From the NCBI GenBank assembly GCA_013397795.1, contig VZTJ01004776.1, positions 56,111 to 120,110 on the forward strand: a stretch of DNA of 64,000 nucleotides, given 5' to 3'. Origin of the DNA: Orthonyx spaldingii (lineage: Eukaryota; Chordata; Aves; Passeriformes; Orthonychidae). A program made the translations under genes and the position numbers. A model generated the notes under the pieces. The model was given only the letters and a program-made list of their open reading frames with translations. It was not told the origin of the DNA and ran no database searches. Shown piece by piece: positions 43,901-56,310 of this stretch (positions are counted from its first letter, which is position 1; the number at the start of each line of letters is the position of its first letter).

Positions 43901-46300
43901 CTTGCGAATGGAAGTGGGTTCTGGGGTGCAGGCCACCTCAGTAAGTTACTATCTATTGCTATAGGTCTAAGCAGAGGTAGAAACTTATTTAAACCCCATA
44001 ACATCCAATCATAACAATGTGACTTAAATAATTTCCAGCAAAAATAATGTTAATTATGGCTCTGGTCTTGCAAAGCTACTATATAGGTACAAGCTGTCTC
44101 TTAGAGATCAAATAGTTATCAGGTCCACTTATTGGGTAGACTATTAAATACATTTTTTTTAAAAAGCAGGCCACTCTAAATCTTGATGTAAAAATAGTTT
44201 GCTCATTTTGTTTCTCATCTCCTGGCTTGATACTGCTAACAAATGAGATGAGATACCTAAGAGATACTAAATGCTCACTTTGAACTTCAATTGTACTAGT
44301 ATGTCTCTTAACACATTGATTTCCCATCATTATCACCATGGAAATCAAGGAAAAATATGGAGGTAAAATAGAAAGAAAAAAAATAACCCAGCCAAGTTAC
44401 TGCTTTCATTGGCTGTAAGTTTTAAATATCTTTCTTTAGCAGGAAGTCTTCCCCATAGACTTCAGTGAAGAACAGCTCTGTTTGCACATACACGGATTGC
44501 ACACTGGAGGCAGGAAAAGAGAGATAATCTTTTAATTATGTGGGCTGCACAGATGCTACAAATTGAAGCTTGAGGCATCAGGGCTGCTCCTCTTTTACTA
44601 CGATAAGGCCTGCTGACAATTAGCCTGCCTGCTTCTTCCCTACCCCATCCCTTCTTAGCAATTAAAGGGGGCAAAGGCAAGCCTGTGTTCTCCCTTGTTA
44701 CATGTTGGAATAGCTATTGGGCTATCCAGGGGTCCAGGTCAATACCCAGAAGATCTTTCCTGGAAAGCCGACAACTCCCCCAGGCCTGAACTGGTAATAC
44801 AGATAGACTAAAAGGGTCAATTACCACAGTGTACAGATTATACAAACCAGAGGATGAGGATCTGTTGATTTTTAAAGCTGAAACAGGCCACCTTTTACTC
44901 TGACCTCCTTGCACACATCAGACTGAAGGACAAATTTCACATACTACTGAGCTTATCAGCTTGGATTTGGCCAAATGCAGTTATTACTCCTGCACTGGCA
45001 TTGTTCTGTGTTAAAGCTACTTTCCATAAAATCACATTGATGAGCAGTAGCTACACCACCCACTGTAACTGTAATAATTAAATTATGCACAGGCCTTTGG
45101 ATTTCTCCTTGTATTTGCAGCCAGAGAAGAGGTTATTTTGGCCATTTACACAAATCAGCCATGTACAAACACATCAGCCTGGCTCACAACTATCAGTTCT
45201 ATTCTGATTTTAACAGAGATAAGCCTGATGGCAATGCTGATGAGGTTTTTCCAGCACCCTTATGCTCACAGCTGGAAAAGCCTCTCCAGAGCACCTTCTT
45301 CTCACCTGGCTCCACTTTCAGATTTTGCTGCCCAAGAAGTATGTTTTATTGTATGGCACACCTATCTGTGACTTCTAGGGAAGCAGGCGCTTCCCCAACT
45401 CCATTAGGCTGCATGAGCACCTCCTGGCCTTCTGAAAATAATAGTTTACCTCACAGTGATCATCTCTGAAAGACAGCAAGATGGTCAGTAGCTGAACCAC
45501 TGATTGAAAATGGACTAGAAACACAGAGGTATTAAAAGTTTTTTTAAAGTGACAATATTTCCCCATGTCTTTCTCAATGCAATACAATGCACTGTCATTG
45601 CTCTTTCCTCTGCAAAAGCTTTCCCTAACTTCCTAAGAACACCTTGTCATCACGCAGGGCCTGTGCCCATCAAGAGCAATTCTTGTGCAGGTTTTTCAGC
45701 TCTCACCCTCCAGAAAATCTCATTGGCACAGGCCCTACTCTAATAAGCAGCAAGGCAGAAATTAGGCTCTCCAATAAAAATAGCTATTAGTTTATTTATT
45801 TGGGTTTTTATTTTGACATAGTCATCTCCCTACAGGCATTCTAGGAGAGCACAAGAGAAATGTTTCTTCTGCAAAATGTAATTAACATAATTTTCTTCCT
45901 GTTGCAAAGTATAATTGCAAATATAAACCGACACACGAGAATGGGGTTATTTTGGGAGATGGTTTTGAGCAGCAAAATACAGTGACGACTTTGGTTTGTC
46001 AAACTGAAGATAGGGCAGACGTCTCTCTCCCTTCCTGTTTAAGTCAGTGGTCTGGGAAGTGCTGCTGTAACCTATAATGATGGTCAGTTCACCCAAAGAA
46101 ACTTGTTTCTCCCAATCTATAAATGTAGTTTTCTGAAGGCTGAACATATGCCAGAATATGCACATGCTTTGTGATCCTGTGTGACACAGCAAACCCTGGT
46201 GTGATTTCAAGTTGTGTTAAAACTTACATAAAAATGCCTCAGTTTTGACAAACCTGCTGCCTTTCAATACCTGAGGGCAGCCTACAAGAAATTAGGAAAT
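43901..46300. other. intergenic, no gene seen
   Basis: AT-rich sequence with no recognisable exon or repeat family. Confidence 0.4.
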
Positions 46301-46304
46301 AAAC

Positions 46305-46578
46305 TGTTTAGTATGGTATAGGGCAAGGGGGAATGGCTTTGAACTGACAGAGGGCAGATTTAGATTGGCTATTAGGAAGAAATTCTTTACTGTGAAGGTG
46401 GTGAGGCACTGGCACAGGCTGCCCAGAGAAACTGTGGAAGCCCCATTCCTGCAAATGTTTAAGGCCAGGTTGAACAACCTGGTCTAGTGGAAGGTGTCCC
46501 TGCCCATAGTAGGCGGATTGAAATTAGTTGGCCTTCAGGGTGCCGTCCAATCCAAACTATTCTATGATTCTATATACT
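46305..46578 (+). mobile_element. CR1 LINE 3' fragment
   Basis: Plus-strand reading gives the CR1 tail peptides LTEGRFRLAIRKKFFTVKVV and HWHRLPRETVEAPFLQMF, with one frame irregularity, then the 3' UTR ending TTCTATGATTCTAT. It is 5'-truncated. Confidence 0.9.
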
Positions 46579-47214
46579 CTCTCACACACAGCTTACACAA
46601 GGGTGTGGAATATTCTTTCAAAGTCAAAGATCTGAGCCCAACTTTCCTCTGCAAAAGCATTTCCTAAGAACTTGACCAAACATGGGATCAACTTCACACT
46701 TCACTGCATATTTGCAATTGCTCTTCAGGTAGCAAAGCACTTAAACCTGTTCATGGCTGGGCCCCAGGAGCTGTTGAGAGCAATGGAGTGTGGCACAGTG
46801 GGACTGGATGGCTGCAGCCTAGGAAAGCAGTGGTGAGTCACCTCCTGGCTGGAGGTCACTTTACCCAGACGGGCAATTCCTTGCAATGCGTCCCCACATG
46901 CAAAATGTATAATCCAAGACAGAAACAATAGACTGAAATAACAAATGGTTTACTTTCCCCTGGTCTCCAGGCCAGGTCAATCATTAAACATAAATGAAAA
47001 ATTACATTCTGTCAGCACAAACCCTCACTAGTAGAAGTAGGCATTTGCTTACTGAACTTGTTTGGATCTGGGCTCTATAGTCATCATTATAAATCTTTTT
47101 GAGCCAGTGTATCTTAAAAAAACATCAACTGCTTGCTATCTTCTTTATTCACTGCAGGAATATACAAGAGAATACTCTGTCCTCCATTCATAAGACAAGA
47201 CACTGCAGCACAAG

Positions 47215-48592
47215 TGGCCTGGCTGAATAAATCACTGGGGAAAAGCAGGCAACAACATTGCACCCTGAGGAACTGCAGACCTGTCAGTCTCCGCTTGGTG
47301 CCTGGAAAGATCCTGAAGCACATCCTCCTGGAAACTATGCTAAAGTACATGGAAAATAAGGAGGTGGTTGGTGACAGCAAACATGGTTTCACTAAGGGCA
47401 AATCATGCCTGGCAGATTTGGTGGCCTTTCACAACATGATTACAGTGTTGATGGATAAAGGAAGAGTGACTGGCATCACCTACCTGGACTTGTTAAAAAT
47501 ATTTGACACTCTCCTGCACAACATCCTTGTTTCTAAACTGGAGAGGTGTGGTGTTGGTGGATAGACCTCTCAGTGGATAAAGAAGTGACTGGATGGCAAC
47601 ATGCAAAATTACAATCAACGACTCTTTGTCCACATGAATACCATTGATGAGTGGTGTTCCTCAGAGGTCAGTATGGACAGGCAGTGTTTAACACCTTTGT
47701 GGCACACATGGACAATAGGATTGAGTGCAGTGTCAGCAAGATTGCTGATACCACCAAGCTGTGTGGTGCAATAAGCATGCTCGCGGGAAGGTTTTCCATC
47801 CAGAAGGACCTGGACAGATATGAAATGTGGGCCTGTGTGAACTTTGTGAAGCTCCACAAGGCCAAGTGCAAAGTCTGCATCAAAAGCAGGGTGGTCAGAA
47901 GGCCAAGGAAGGGGATTCTGCCTCTCCACTCCATTCTGCTGAGACCCCACCTGGAGTGTTGCATCCAGCCCTGGGATCCCCAGCATGAGAGGGACATCTT
48001 GGAGGGAGTCCAGAGGAGGTCACAAAGATGTTCAGAGCGCTGGAGCACCTCTCCTATGAAGACAGGCTGAGAGAGATGGAGTTGTTCAGCCTGGAGAAGA
48101 CTCCAGGGAAACCTTACAGCACCTTCCAGTACCTACAGGGGACTGCAAAAGAGTTGGAAAGGGACATTTNACAAAGATGTTCAGAGCGCTGGAGCACCTC
48201 TCCTATGAAGACAGGCTGAGAGAGATGGAGTTGTTCAGCCTGGAGAAGACTCCAGGGAAACCTTACAGCACCTTCCAGTACCTACAGGGGACTGCAAAAG
48301 AGTTGGAAAGGGACATTTTACAAGAGTGCATAAAGGACAAGAGGGAAATGGCTTTAAACTGACAGAGGGCAGGTTTAGATTAGATATTAGGAAAAATTCT
48401 CTACAGTAAGGGTAGTGAGACACTGGAACAGGTTGACCAGAGAAACTTTGGAATCCCCATGCCTGTAATTGTTCTAGGCCAGGCTGTATGGGGCTCTGAG
48501 CAACCTGGTCTAGTGGAATGCCCCATGGCAGGGGCTGGGAACAACGTGTTCTTTAAGGTCCGTTTCCACCCAAACCATTCTATGATTCCGAG
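47215..48592 (+). mobile_element. CR1 LINE fragment with reverse-transcriptase region
   Basis: Contains CR1 ORF2 reverse-transcriptase peptides: NCRPVSLRLVPGKI, HGFTKGKSCLADLVAFHNM and a degraded motif A (YLDLLKIFDT for YLDFSKAFDT). Then come RPHLECCIQPWDPQ, EHLSYEDRLREMELFSLEK and the 3' end TTCTATGATTCC at about 48580. Multiple stops and a degraded active site (IADT in place of FADD) show it is inactive. It includes an internal 148-bp exact duplication around a single N, listed separately. Confidence 0.9.
48022..48318 (+). repeat. exact 148-bp tandem duplication around one N (assembly artefact)
   Basis: 48022-48169 and 48171-48318 are identical, separated by the lone N at 48170. The unit starts ACAAAGATGTTC and ends GGGACATTT. 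Two contig ends with an unmerged overlap would give exactly this. Confidence 0.92.
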
Positions 48593-48599
48593 TTAGAAG

Positions 48600-51500
48600 G
48601 CTTTAAGAGCACACATGACTAAGCACAAGTGGTATATACACATAGCATATCTCCTAAAAATTAATTTTCTAGATATCAGAAGATAGCTGGTTATCAATCA
48701 GAAGGTACTTCCCTCCTGCTGGAGGGGATGCTTGTTAGAAAGGGAGGTTGGAAAGATGACTAAATATTTTGATTTCCAGGTAATTGCGCAAAGACCACGT
48801 CACAACACCTGAAGATCTTCTTGAATCAAATTCCTGCTAAAAGTCAGGAATTCAAAAGGTGTCCCCTCACAGGTGTTTCAAGATGTTTTGCCCCATTCAG
48901 TCTGGTGACTTAGTCTGTCACAGCATAGCATTCACAGCTACAGCTCAGTAAGGGTTTCCCAGACTCCTGACCCTTCCAGTAAGCTTTTAATACCAGATTA
49001 CTCTTCTGGCTGTGTTTGTGAAGCCTGTGAGAGGATTCATCCATTAAAAGTCGTGGCCATGGCAGCCTGGGTGGTCCTTGTCTGGGCAAGGGGAGAACAC
49101 AGGCAATAAGGTGCAAGGAGGGTGAGGGTGCCAGGCACAGCTTGAATTTAGCATTCATCTGTTACTGACAGTGGTCACTGGGACTGCCACAGGCTCACAA
49201 TCACAAGAACTTCTCCCCATGGCCTGTCAGGGGGTACAGAAAGGCTTAAGGGTTTCTTAAGGAAAAACAAGCAGGAAAAGTCACACAGAATTTGTCAGGC
49301 CAATCACTGTGAGGAGGTGGTTTAAGCCAAGCATTGCATGCATTGTGTGCAAGGGTTCTGCCTCACGTACCCCCATCCACAGGCTCTGCTGGCTTGTAGC
49401 CTATTGCAGGTGCACCTCTGTTAGACACCTGCACACTTTGGAGAATCAGCCTGACTCTCAGAAGGAGCTGAAGTCCAAGTTGCCGCTTCTTGTTTCAAAC
49501 ACAAGGAAATGCACGTGAATTCTGAGCAACTTGAGAGGTGTGACAGACTGCTTTGTTTCAGTACAATGTAAAACTTTTAAACTGGAATTTTCCAACAGCA
49601 TTCCAGTGCCAGACTGCTGATTTATGAATCATGTCTTGTCTGTCACATCAGCCAGGTGTGTCAATCTCTGCAGCAAAGAGTATTAAAGCTCTCTGTTGCT
49701 CATTGAAACAAGAGCAGGCTCCCACCTGAGCAGAGCTCTACTCATTAAAAAAAATGACAGATGCACACACCAGTCCCTGGAGAACATCTCTCCAGTACAA
49801 ACTTTGTCTTTCTGAGGGCCTTTAGTGACAGCTTGACGTTGCAAGACAGAACAATCCCAAGTAAAAGTATCCCTAGAGCACACAAACGGCAGTGTCAGAA
49901 GAACACAAGCAGCTGTCAGTAAGTACTTGTATATGAACTGAATGGAATTATATCAGCACTTTGTTGGAAACTACACTGGAAACTAATTCCTGTATGGTTT
50001 CTGCAAGGAGGGGAGGCAAACAGAGAGAGCCATGCCACACACCTTGACAAAACCTTCCCCTTGTGCTTGTCATGCTGACAGGTCACTGACCCTTGCAAAG
50101 GGTCAGATCCGGCACCAGGATGTGGAAATAGATTCTAAGTGCAGAAAGAGTAAGAACACCACCATTGCCCTTCTGATACAAGTTACACCAGTGTATTGGT
50201 TAGCAGAAGTGGAGGATCAAAGAGAAAAAAACCAAGCTAAATACCTCTCTTTTGCCAGCTGTTTTTCATCTCCTGGAGCGCACATAACAGTAGCTGTTCT
50301 AGGCTGTCACCTGTACACAGAGTCAGCTGTCCCACACTGAGTTGTTTACAGCCTCAGGGCTTTATCAGACCTTGAAAATGGTAGCTTTTGACCTGTACCC
50401 CTACATTTCTTATATCTCTGAGCCCTTAAAAACCTTTTCTGTGGTACTCATGGCTATTGGAACTCTTCTGCAAACCCTGAGAAGCAGAATGGCTGTTTTG
50501 AAAAGAGTCTGGTACAGCAAGTCCATGTCAGAACCCTGCACAGCTCTGCCTCCTGAGCCCAGCATTCCTAGGAAGAGTTCCCCTTCCTTCCCCCTCTACA
50601 GTGCCCTGGATACATGAAGTCATGTACCAGACAAAGTCATGTCCTTTGTCCCTGACAGCATGGTCTTCGAAACCATGGAGAGAAACCAAGGCTAAAGCCA
50701 GCTGCTGCTGAGGCTTTTGTACCATGGGGTTGAAGTATTTTATGGCTGTCATTAAAAATCAAGTGATTTAATCTCACTGGTGTCCTAATGCATACCTTGT
50801 TAACTAAATCTCCTTTTCTAGTTAGCCATCAACTATCAGACTGCATTTACACCTTTAAACAAGCAGGACTTTCAGGAATTAAACACAGTGCAGAGCTTGC
50901 TGTGTCAAACCCACTAGCACCTTCCCCTCCTGTCAGGTATGCCAGAGCAGGCTGCCCAGACAGCATGACCCAGGATAGTGCCTGGCCACAGACCTCAGTC
51001 CTTTGATTTACTCCCTCTGGAAGCGGATGCAGCAGCCAGTGCAGAGAGAATGAATTTTTCTCCCCTTCCGCAAAACTCCTCCGGATGACACAGACGCCCT
51101 GCAGTTTCCCTCCACAGCCCCATGTGGAAAAGCACACGCCCACATGTCAACAAACACCTTCACCTCCCAACTCGGGGGAAGTTTCTCTAGCTCTGAAAAC
51201 CCAGGCCTGGGCAGTGTTTGAGCTGCATGCAGAAAGGACACAGATTAGTTTCTCCAGTGACCATAGTGATGCTTTGCTCCTTACCTGGGGTCTGGCTTTC
51301 TGTTTTAAGTGGCCCAGAGCCAGACAGCACTAAGTAAGCAACAGCTAAGGTATAGCATAATTCCTGTTAAAAACCTACTCCTGGCTCTGCAAACAGGAAG
51401 CTAAAACTTCCCTACCTTCCTGAAACACACGTCCACAAAGCTCCTTTTGTAGGACACACTGGTTAGGGCAGTCAGGACAACAGGGAGGCGGGGGGGGGGA

Positions 51501-52590
51501 AGCATACAGGGCTTACAGGGAGGGGCTGTGCAGGGTGGAAACAGGGAGTGGAGACATCCTCCTCTGCTGGGAGAGGACAAGAACACGATAGACCTCGTGC
51601 GTCGAAGGATCTCACCTTAAACACACTTAGTACTCCCCGTAGTCCCAGTTCATGACTAAGGGAGAAGGTACTCAGAGGAGTCAGAGAAAGGCAGAGTTTC
51701 CTGACACCCATTCATTTCCAGGAGCACTTACTCATTGCTGGGAAGTGCTGAGAGCAGCAACTGTTTCCCAGTTCTTGCACAGAAAATCCTATCTTGCCCC
51801 CAGGAATGTGTCAGAGCCTGTTTCCAGTGACCCATGAGAGTTGGAAGGCTACAACAGACCCTGGATTCAAATGAGATGACAACATCATCATCATCTGATT
51901 GTGACTCACCTCAAGCAACTTAGCTTCAGGCAATTAGCTTGGAGACCAACATCCCTCCCTGCCTGTTAGTGATTTACATCCAGAATACCTTAACCTTTGG
52001 GCATAGGAGCTGCCTGGAAAACCCAGGGAGTTTTTCCAGGGAAACTCATCCTGAAGAGTCCCTCCTCAGCTGCAGCATGAACCTTTCCCTGCTAAGTGGA
52101 GACAGAAACTGTACAAACTAACCTACAGGTCTTCAACTTTCTCATCACCAGTGTAGCAGTTATTTACTTTTTTACAGGGTACTATTTCACAACAAGAACC
52201 ATTCCTTTGCACTAATGATCATTATTCAGATGCATTAATGATAAACAGAAATAAAGGCAAAAATTTTCCAGGCAGCAAATGAGACTCCAAGATATGCCAG
52301 GCCATGGCAGCACTGGGTCTCTTGATGTTCCCCACAGCCTTCCCTAAACATCTTCCTTTCACTTCTGTTTTGGCTCATTTCAAAAAGTATAAAATGAAGC
52401 TTGGAAGCATAAAAGAACCAGAAACAATTAACAGGACACTATTGCACAAAACTGATATCCAAGAAATTTCATTAAGGAGTCCCTTTGATAGCATAGGGTT
52501 AAAATGTTTCCCAAAATCATGGTAATTAAAATAGGCCTTGGGAACAGGAGTGGGCATTGTCTTTGCTAAAGGCAGTGAACAGGGTGAACC
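48600..52590. other. intergenic, no gene seen
   Basis: No recognisable exon. A G homopolymer lies near 51491-51498. Short open frames are scattered and unsupported. Confidence 0.4.
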
Positions 52591-52599
52591 TGCACCTGT

Positions 52600-52936
52600 G
52601 TACCCACCTGTATGGTAGATAATGCGGTGATTGCTTAATAAACATAATTAATCACAACAAGAATCATGAGAAAGGAATAACAATCATGAGAAACGTTGTG
52701 GGGAGGGAGGCTTAAACTCATGCTTGGGTGAAAACAGTATATACAATAGAACAATATTAAGTTAATGATTAACATATGATTGTATAACAGTTATGTAAGG
52801 AAGAGTATAAGAATGTATCCACTCCGAATCCATGTCGGAATCATGATTTGGGTCTGAACCCCTGATTCCCAGAGAGCGCTCTCACTAAAAGCACCTGCAT
52901 ACATTCATCCCGTGATTGTGTGTTTCCACGCTAACA
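52600..52936 (+). mobile_element. LTR-like sequence, probable solo LTR
   Basis: The right end reads CTCACTAAAAGCACCTGCAT, then a short G/T stretch and TTTCCACGCTAACA, typical of an endogenous retrovirus LTR 3' end. A TATA-like GAGTATAAG is near 52803. The left boundary is uncertain, with a TGTGGGGAGG at 52697 as one candidate, and no convincing target-site duplication was found. No gag, pol or env coding lies beside it. Confidence 0.45.
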
Positions 52937-53654
52937 CCTTGACCTCATTTGGCTGAGAATTTTGGACAAGTTAGAGCAAAGAGCTAGCACCAGTTTACTC
53001 AGGCTGGAGCAGAGGAGGTTAGCACTGACAGAGGGCAGAGGAGGAAAAAATGAAACACGAGGGTGGAAGTGCATAGAGGAAAAGGCAAGGCTGGAGAAAC
53101 AGCAGTGGAAAAAATGGATTGAGGGGGAAAATGTCAATAGGGCAGAACAGCCAGATGGCTGGCACAAGGGAAAGCTTGGAACACAAATAGCTGAGGAAAC
53201 TGGGCTGGAAGGGGGAGAGAGAAAGAAAAATAATGAAGTGGAATCCACTCCATAATGCAGAGTCAGTTAGTCAGAGGCAGAGCTTAAGCAGAGGGAAAGA
53301 GCATGGCCCCAAGTCTCCCTGTCCCCACCAGCACTACACAGCCTTCTGCACAAGTCTGTGGCAATGGTCCTTGCTGGGGCAGGTCTGCCAGTGTCTGTGC
53401 TCCTGCATCAACGCTGCTTTCATGAGCTAGATGGCTTAATATATTACTCCCAAGAAATCAATTTTGCAAGCCCAGCCTTAAAGCTTGATGTGGTCTGCAT
53501 AAAAAATTTAGAGTGTAAACTTAACTGCTGCCTGTGGCAAAAATTCTGGTGCTCATGAAGTGTTCTGAATTTCCATAGCTTCCCTAAGGGTGTCCTTGTT
53601 ATCACTGCCATATGTAGCCTACACTGTCATCAGGACTCCACTTGAATATATGCC

Positions 53655-53955
53655 AACTGCAACTATTTTATCCAATTTCTCCCAAGGTGGAGACCAGCAG
53701 TGCTGGCAAAGACAAAGGTAAAAAAGTGTTGAGAACCTCTGCCTTTTCAGTGTTGCTGGTGATTAACTCACCTCTCCTTTATAACAGTGGGCCAATATTT
53801 CCCTTCGGTTTCTGCCTGTTGTTTATATATCTAAGGAACCCTTTCTGGCAGCCTTTGACATCTCTGGCCAACTTCAATTCAAGCTGAGCTTTTGCTTTTC
53901 TAACAGCATCTCTGCACTTTTAGTACCAGGAAGAGATGCTTCTCAGCAAGGATGT
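53655..53955 (-). mobile_element. CR1 LINE ORF2 fragment
   Basis: The minus strand reads AKAQLELKLARDVKGCQKGF, LRYINNRQKPKGNIGPLL, then a stop, then ELITSNTEKAEVLN, the CR1 ORF2 linker between endonuclease and reverse transcriptase. It is a degraded internal fragment. Confidence 0.75.
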
Positions 53956-53959
53956 GGGA

Positions 53960-55560
53960 TTATGACCTGACCAAGAAAATATGTGTTTAACATCTGATAG
54001 CTGATCCACATCACCACTTCTCACAGCAACATCCCCTGGACCCTGCCAGACGATCATTACATGCTTTTGTTAGATTTCTATATATGCTCTTTTCTGTAAA
54101 TTTAAGGAGGACCTTCCCTTCCAGTAAATTACAGCTTTACTTTGGCTTTCAGGCCAGCCTGCTGCTCATGTTTTCATACAGCCCGAGATGCTTGTGTTTG
54201 GCTTTTCCAAGACACTGACTGCAGAGAAGGTTAAGCAGTTTGGTGGTTGAGTGGCTAGTACAAAAACAAACCTACAAATTTCTGATCCAGAACACCAAAA
54301 CAAAGCAGTATAGAGAAACAGCCCAGCTGGAGCCAAGTATACTTGCTATTGTATTACACACCCCCAGTGTTTATTTACAAAGCAAGCCCAAGTAGGGCTG
54401 CCATCCCTCCTTAAACATGTACTTTTCATGCCCAGAAATTGTCCTTGAATCAAGTTTCTGGTGGGAGGAGTGTGTATAGCAGCCATGCCTGCAGGATCTG
54501 TGGCCAGCAGAGGCTTCCCCAGCACATCTTCCCAGAGGTGAAACACAGGTGTGAAGGGCTTGTCCACAGCTGCTGTGGGCTCTGAGATACCCGAGACAAC
54601 AGTGGGAGTTTGGCACATGTGTCGCAGGCAGAGTGGGATCTTCAGACAAAGTTTATTAGAGAAGCCCTCCCATTAAGTCACAAGGTGTGGAAAGAATCCC
54701 CTTGCTTTTTGAACTCCTCAGAGAGGAGCCTAGTACTGCTGGATCCAATCTTGGGCCCCAGATTTTGCCAACAGTTTATGTCCAAAGGATTATACAGGTG
54801 TAATTGAGCCTTTATACAACTTTGTCCAGCAGGATTAAGGATGCCAAACTAGATGTATTTATAAAAATAAAATTAATGATTCATTTAAATTGATTACAAT
54901 AACGATAATGTTTTTTTAAGAAGGGCTTAATCAGAATTATCTACAGCACAATATAGGTAGCTGTAACTACTAGTGTAGTGCACAGGTTTTGAAGCAATAT
55001 TGAAGCAGTTATAATAAAGAAATTACATTGAAGTAATTATGTTAAAGTCCTTAAACTTCTAGGCTTTTTAGAAGGGGAAGAGCTTCACAGAAGCTGGCAG
55101 TTCTCCTGTCATCAGCTGACAGTCATAAATGGAACGTTTAACTAGGGACATAACAAGGAGCAGCTTGGGCCATAAACAAGCTGTCTGGATACATACAAAT
55201 TATTCTCAAAGAAAATAGTTGTCTTTGGATGTGTGCACAACCTGCTGCTCTTTCAACCTTCAAAGCACTGAAATAAAGACGTTTTTAGCAAAATATCCAG
55301 CTGAGTGTGTCCTGAAAAACAGAAGCCCTCCGCACACCAAGCAGTTTCCTTCCCCCTATACAATGCACACTATCACAAGAACTACAAAGCTTATACCTTA
55401 AGCATTTCCCCCAAAAAATCAATGACTACAGTGTGATGAAAAGAACAAGCGCTTCTGACTGATCAAATCAAGGGTTTTATTACCTCCTGTTAAAACAAAT
55501 CTCTGTCTACCAGCAGAATCCAACATAGAGGAACAGACTTGATTATATTTAAATCAATTA
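53960..55560. other. intergenic, no gene seen
   Basis: No recognisable exon or repeat. It ends at the inferred poly(A) signal of the RNF4-like gene. Confidence 0.4.
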
Positions 55561-55564
55561 AAAT

Positions 55565-55570
55565 TTTATT
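55565..55570 (-). promoter_or_regulatory. candidate poly(A) signal of RNF4-like gene
   Basis: Minus-strand AATAAA about 120 bases after the ancestral stop position of the RING exon, in an AT-rich stretch. Confidence 0.4.
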
Positions 55571-55691
55571 TATAATTAAATTCAGATAAAACAGAACCTT
55601 ATACAACAAGAACTATATACACAAAGAAAAAGCTCTTTATACTACCTATCCCCCAAAATCCATCTGAGTCTGTCTTGAAAAATAGAAGTAC

Positions 55692-55839
55692 TTATATATA
55701 AATGGGATGATATTGTTCTGGAGTGAGTTCTATCCTGCAGGCTGGGCAAAAGCCGGCAGTCTGAAGGGCAATGGAGGCACTGACTGCAGAAGACATGGCC
55801 ACACAGAGTTGACAAAATATGTCGTCCGCTTTGCACAAT
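55692..55839 (-). pseudogene. RNF4-like exon 6 (second RING half), 2-bp deletion
   Basis: Opens with IVQSGRHILSTLCGHVFCSQ, nearly identical to RNF4, after a TTCTTCCAG acceptor. After QCL the frame changes: CPACRIELTPEQYHPIYI with its TAA (55692-55694) lies in another frame. The exon is 148 bp against 150 in RNF4, so two bases are missing between the QC and CPAC cysteines. Read straight through, the frame runs to a stop at 55642-55644 and loses the last zinc-ligand pair. Confidence 0.85.
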
Positions 55840-55849
55840 CTGGAAGAAA

Positions 55850-56310
55850 GGAAATCACAAGAGGAAAGAATTTGAGTTGCTGCTTTACTGGCAGCATGTA
55901 AATAGGACTTGGAGTATCTGCAGTCTGTCAGTTACTGCTAAATAATGAGGAAGACATAGATCTGGCAGTGCCTCCTTGGCAAGGGTTTCTCCCTCTATGT
56001 ACACCAAAAAGAGGGGACTTTTAGAGCTCCAAAGCAAGGTCTCTGCTTCAAACCAGCTGCCCACAACATCCCATATCAGCCAGCTGAGTTGCGCAGCTCC
56101 CCCTCTGTTCCATTCCCCTCTGACAAAGCTGGAAGGATGACAACATGCGGGTCCTTACCTGTGGGTAAAAATCCATGCAGATCGGGCACCTAATAGTACC
56201 TGCTGGCCAAGCACTAGAGAGAACAGAACCAGAAAGGATATGTGACTGTTTATGCCACCATATGTTGAGGGTCACTGGCACATAAAATGTTACATAATCT
56301 CAGACTGCAC
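55850..56310. repeat. segmental duplication, copy A (of 58645-59095)
   Basis: Both copies contain exon 5 and flanking intron in the same order: 'AAATAGGACT', 'CTGTCAG', 'GGGTTTCTCCCTC', 'CCAGCTGCCCACA', 'CACTAGAGAGAACA' and 'CATAAAATGT' recur at matching spacing with moderate divergence, so the duplication is not recent. Confidence 0.8.
56159..56213 (-). CDS. RNF4-like exon 5A (first RING half, intact cysteines)
   Basis: Encodes AWPAGTIRCPICMDFYPQ, matching RNF4 PSGTVSCPICMDGYSE. Both first RING cysteines are kept. It is 55 bp with a CACTAG acceptor and GTAAGG donor, and ends in phase 0, in frame with exon 6. Confidence 0.8.

Noticed and set aside
52962..53255. 97-codon plus-strand frame rich in Glu/Lys/Arg
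   Set aside because: The DNA is a purine-rich stretch beside an LTR-like element, which produces charged, coiled-coil-like peptides by chance.
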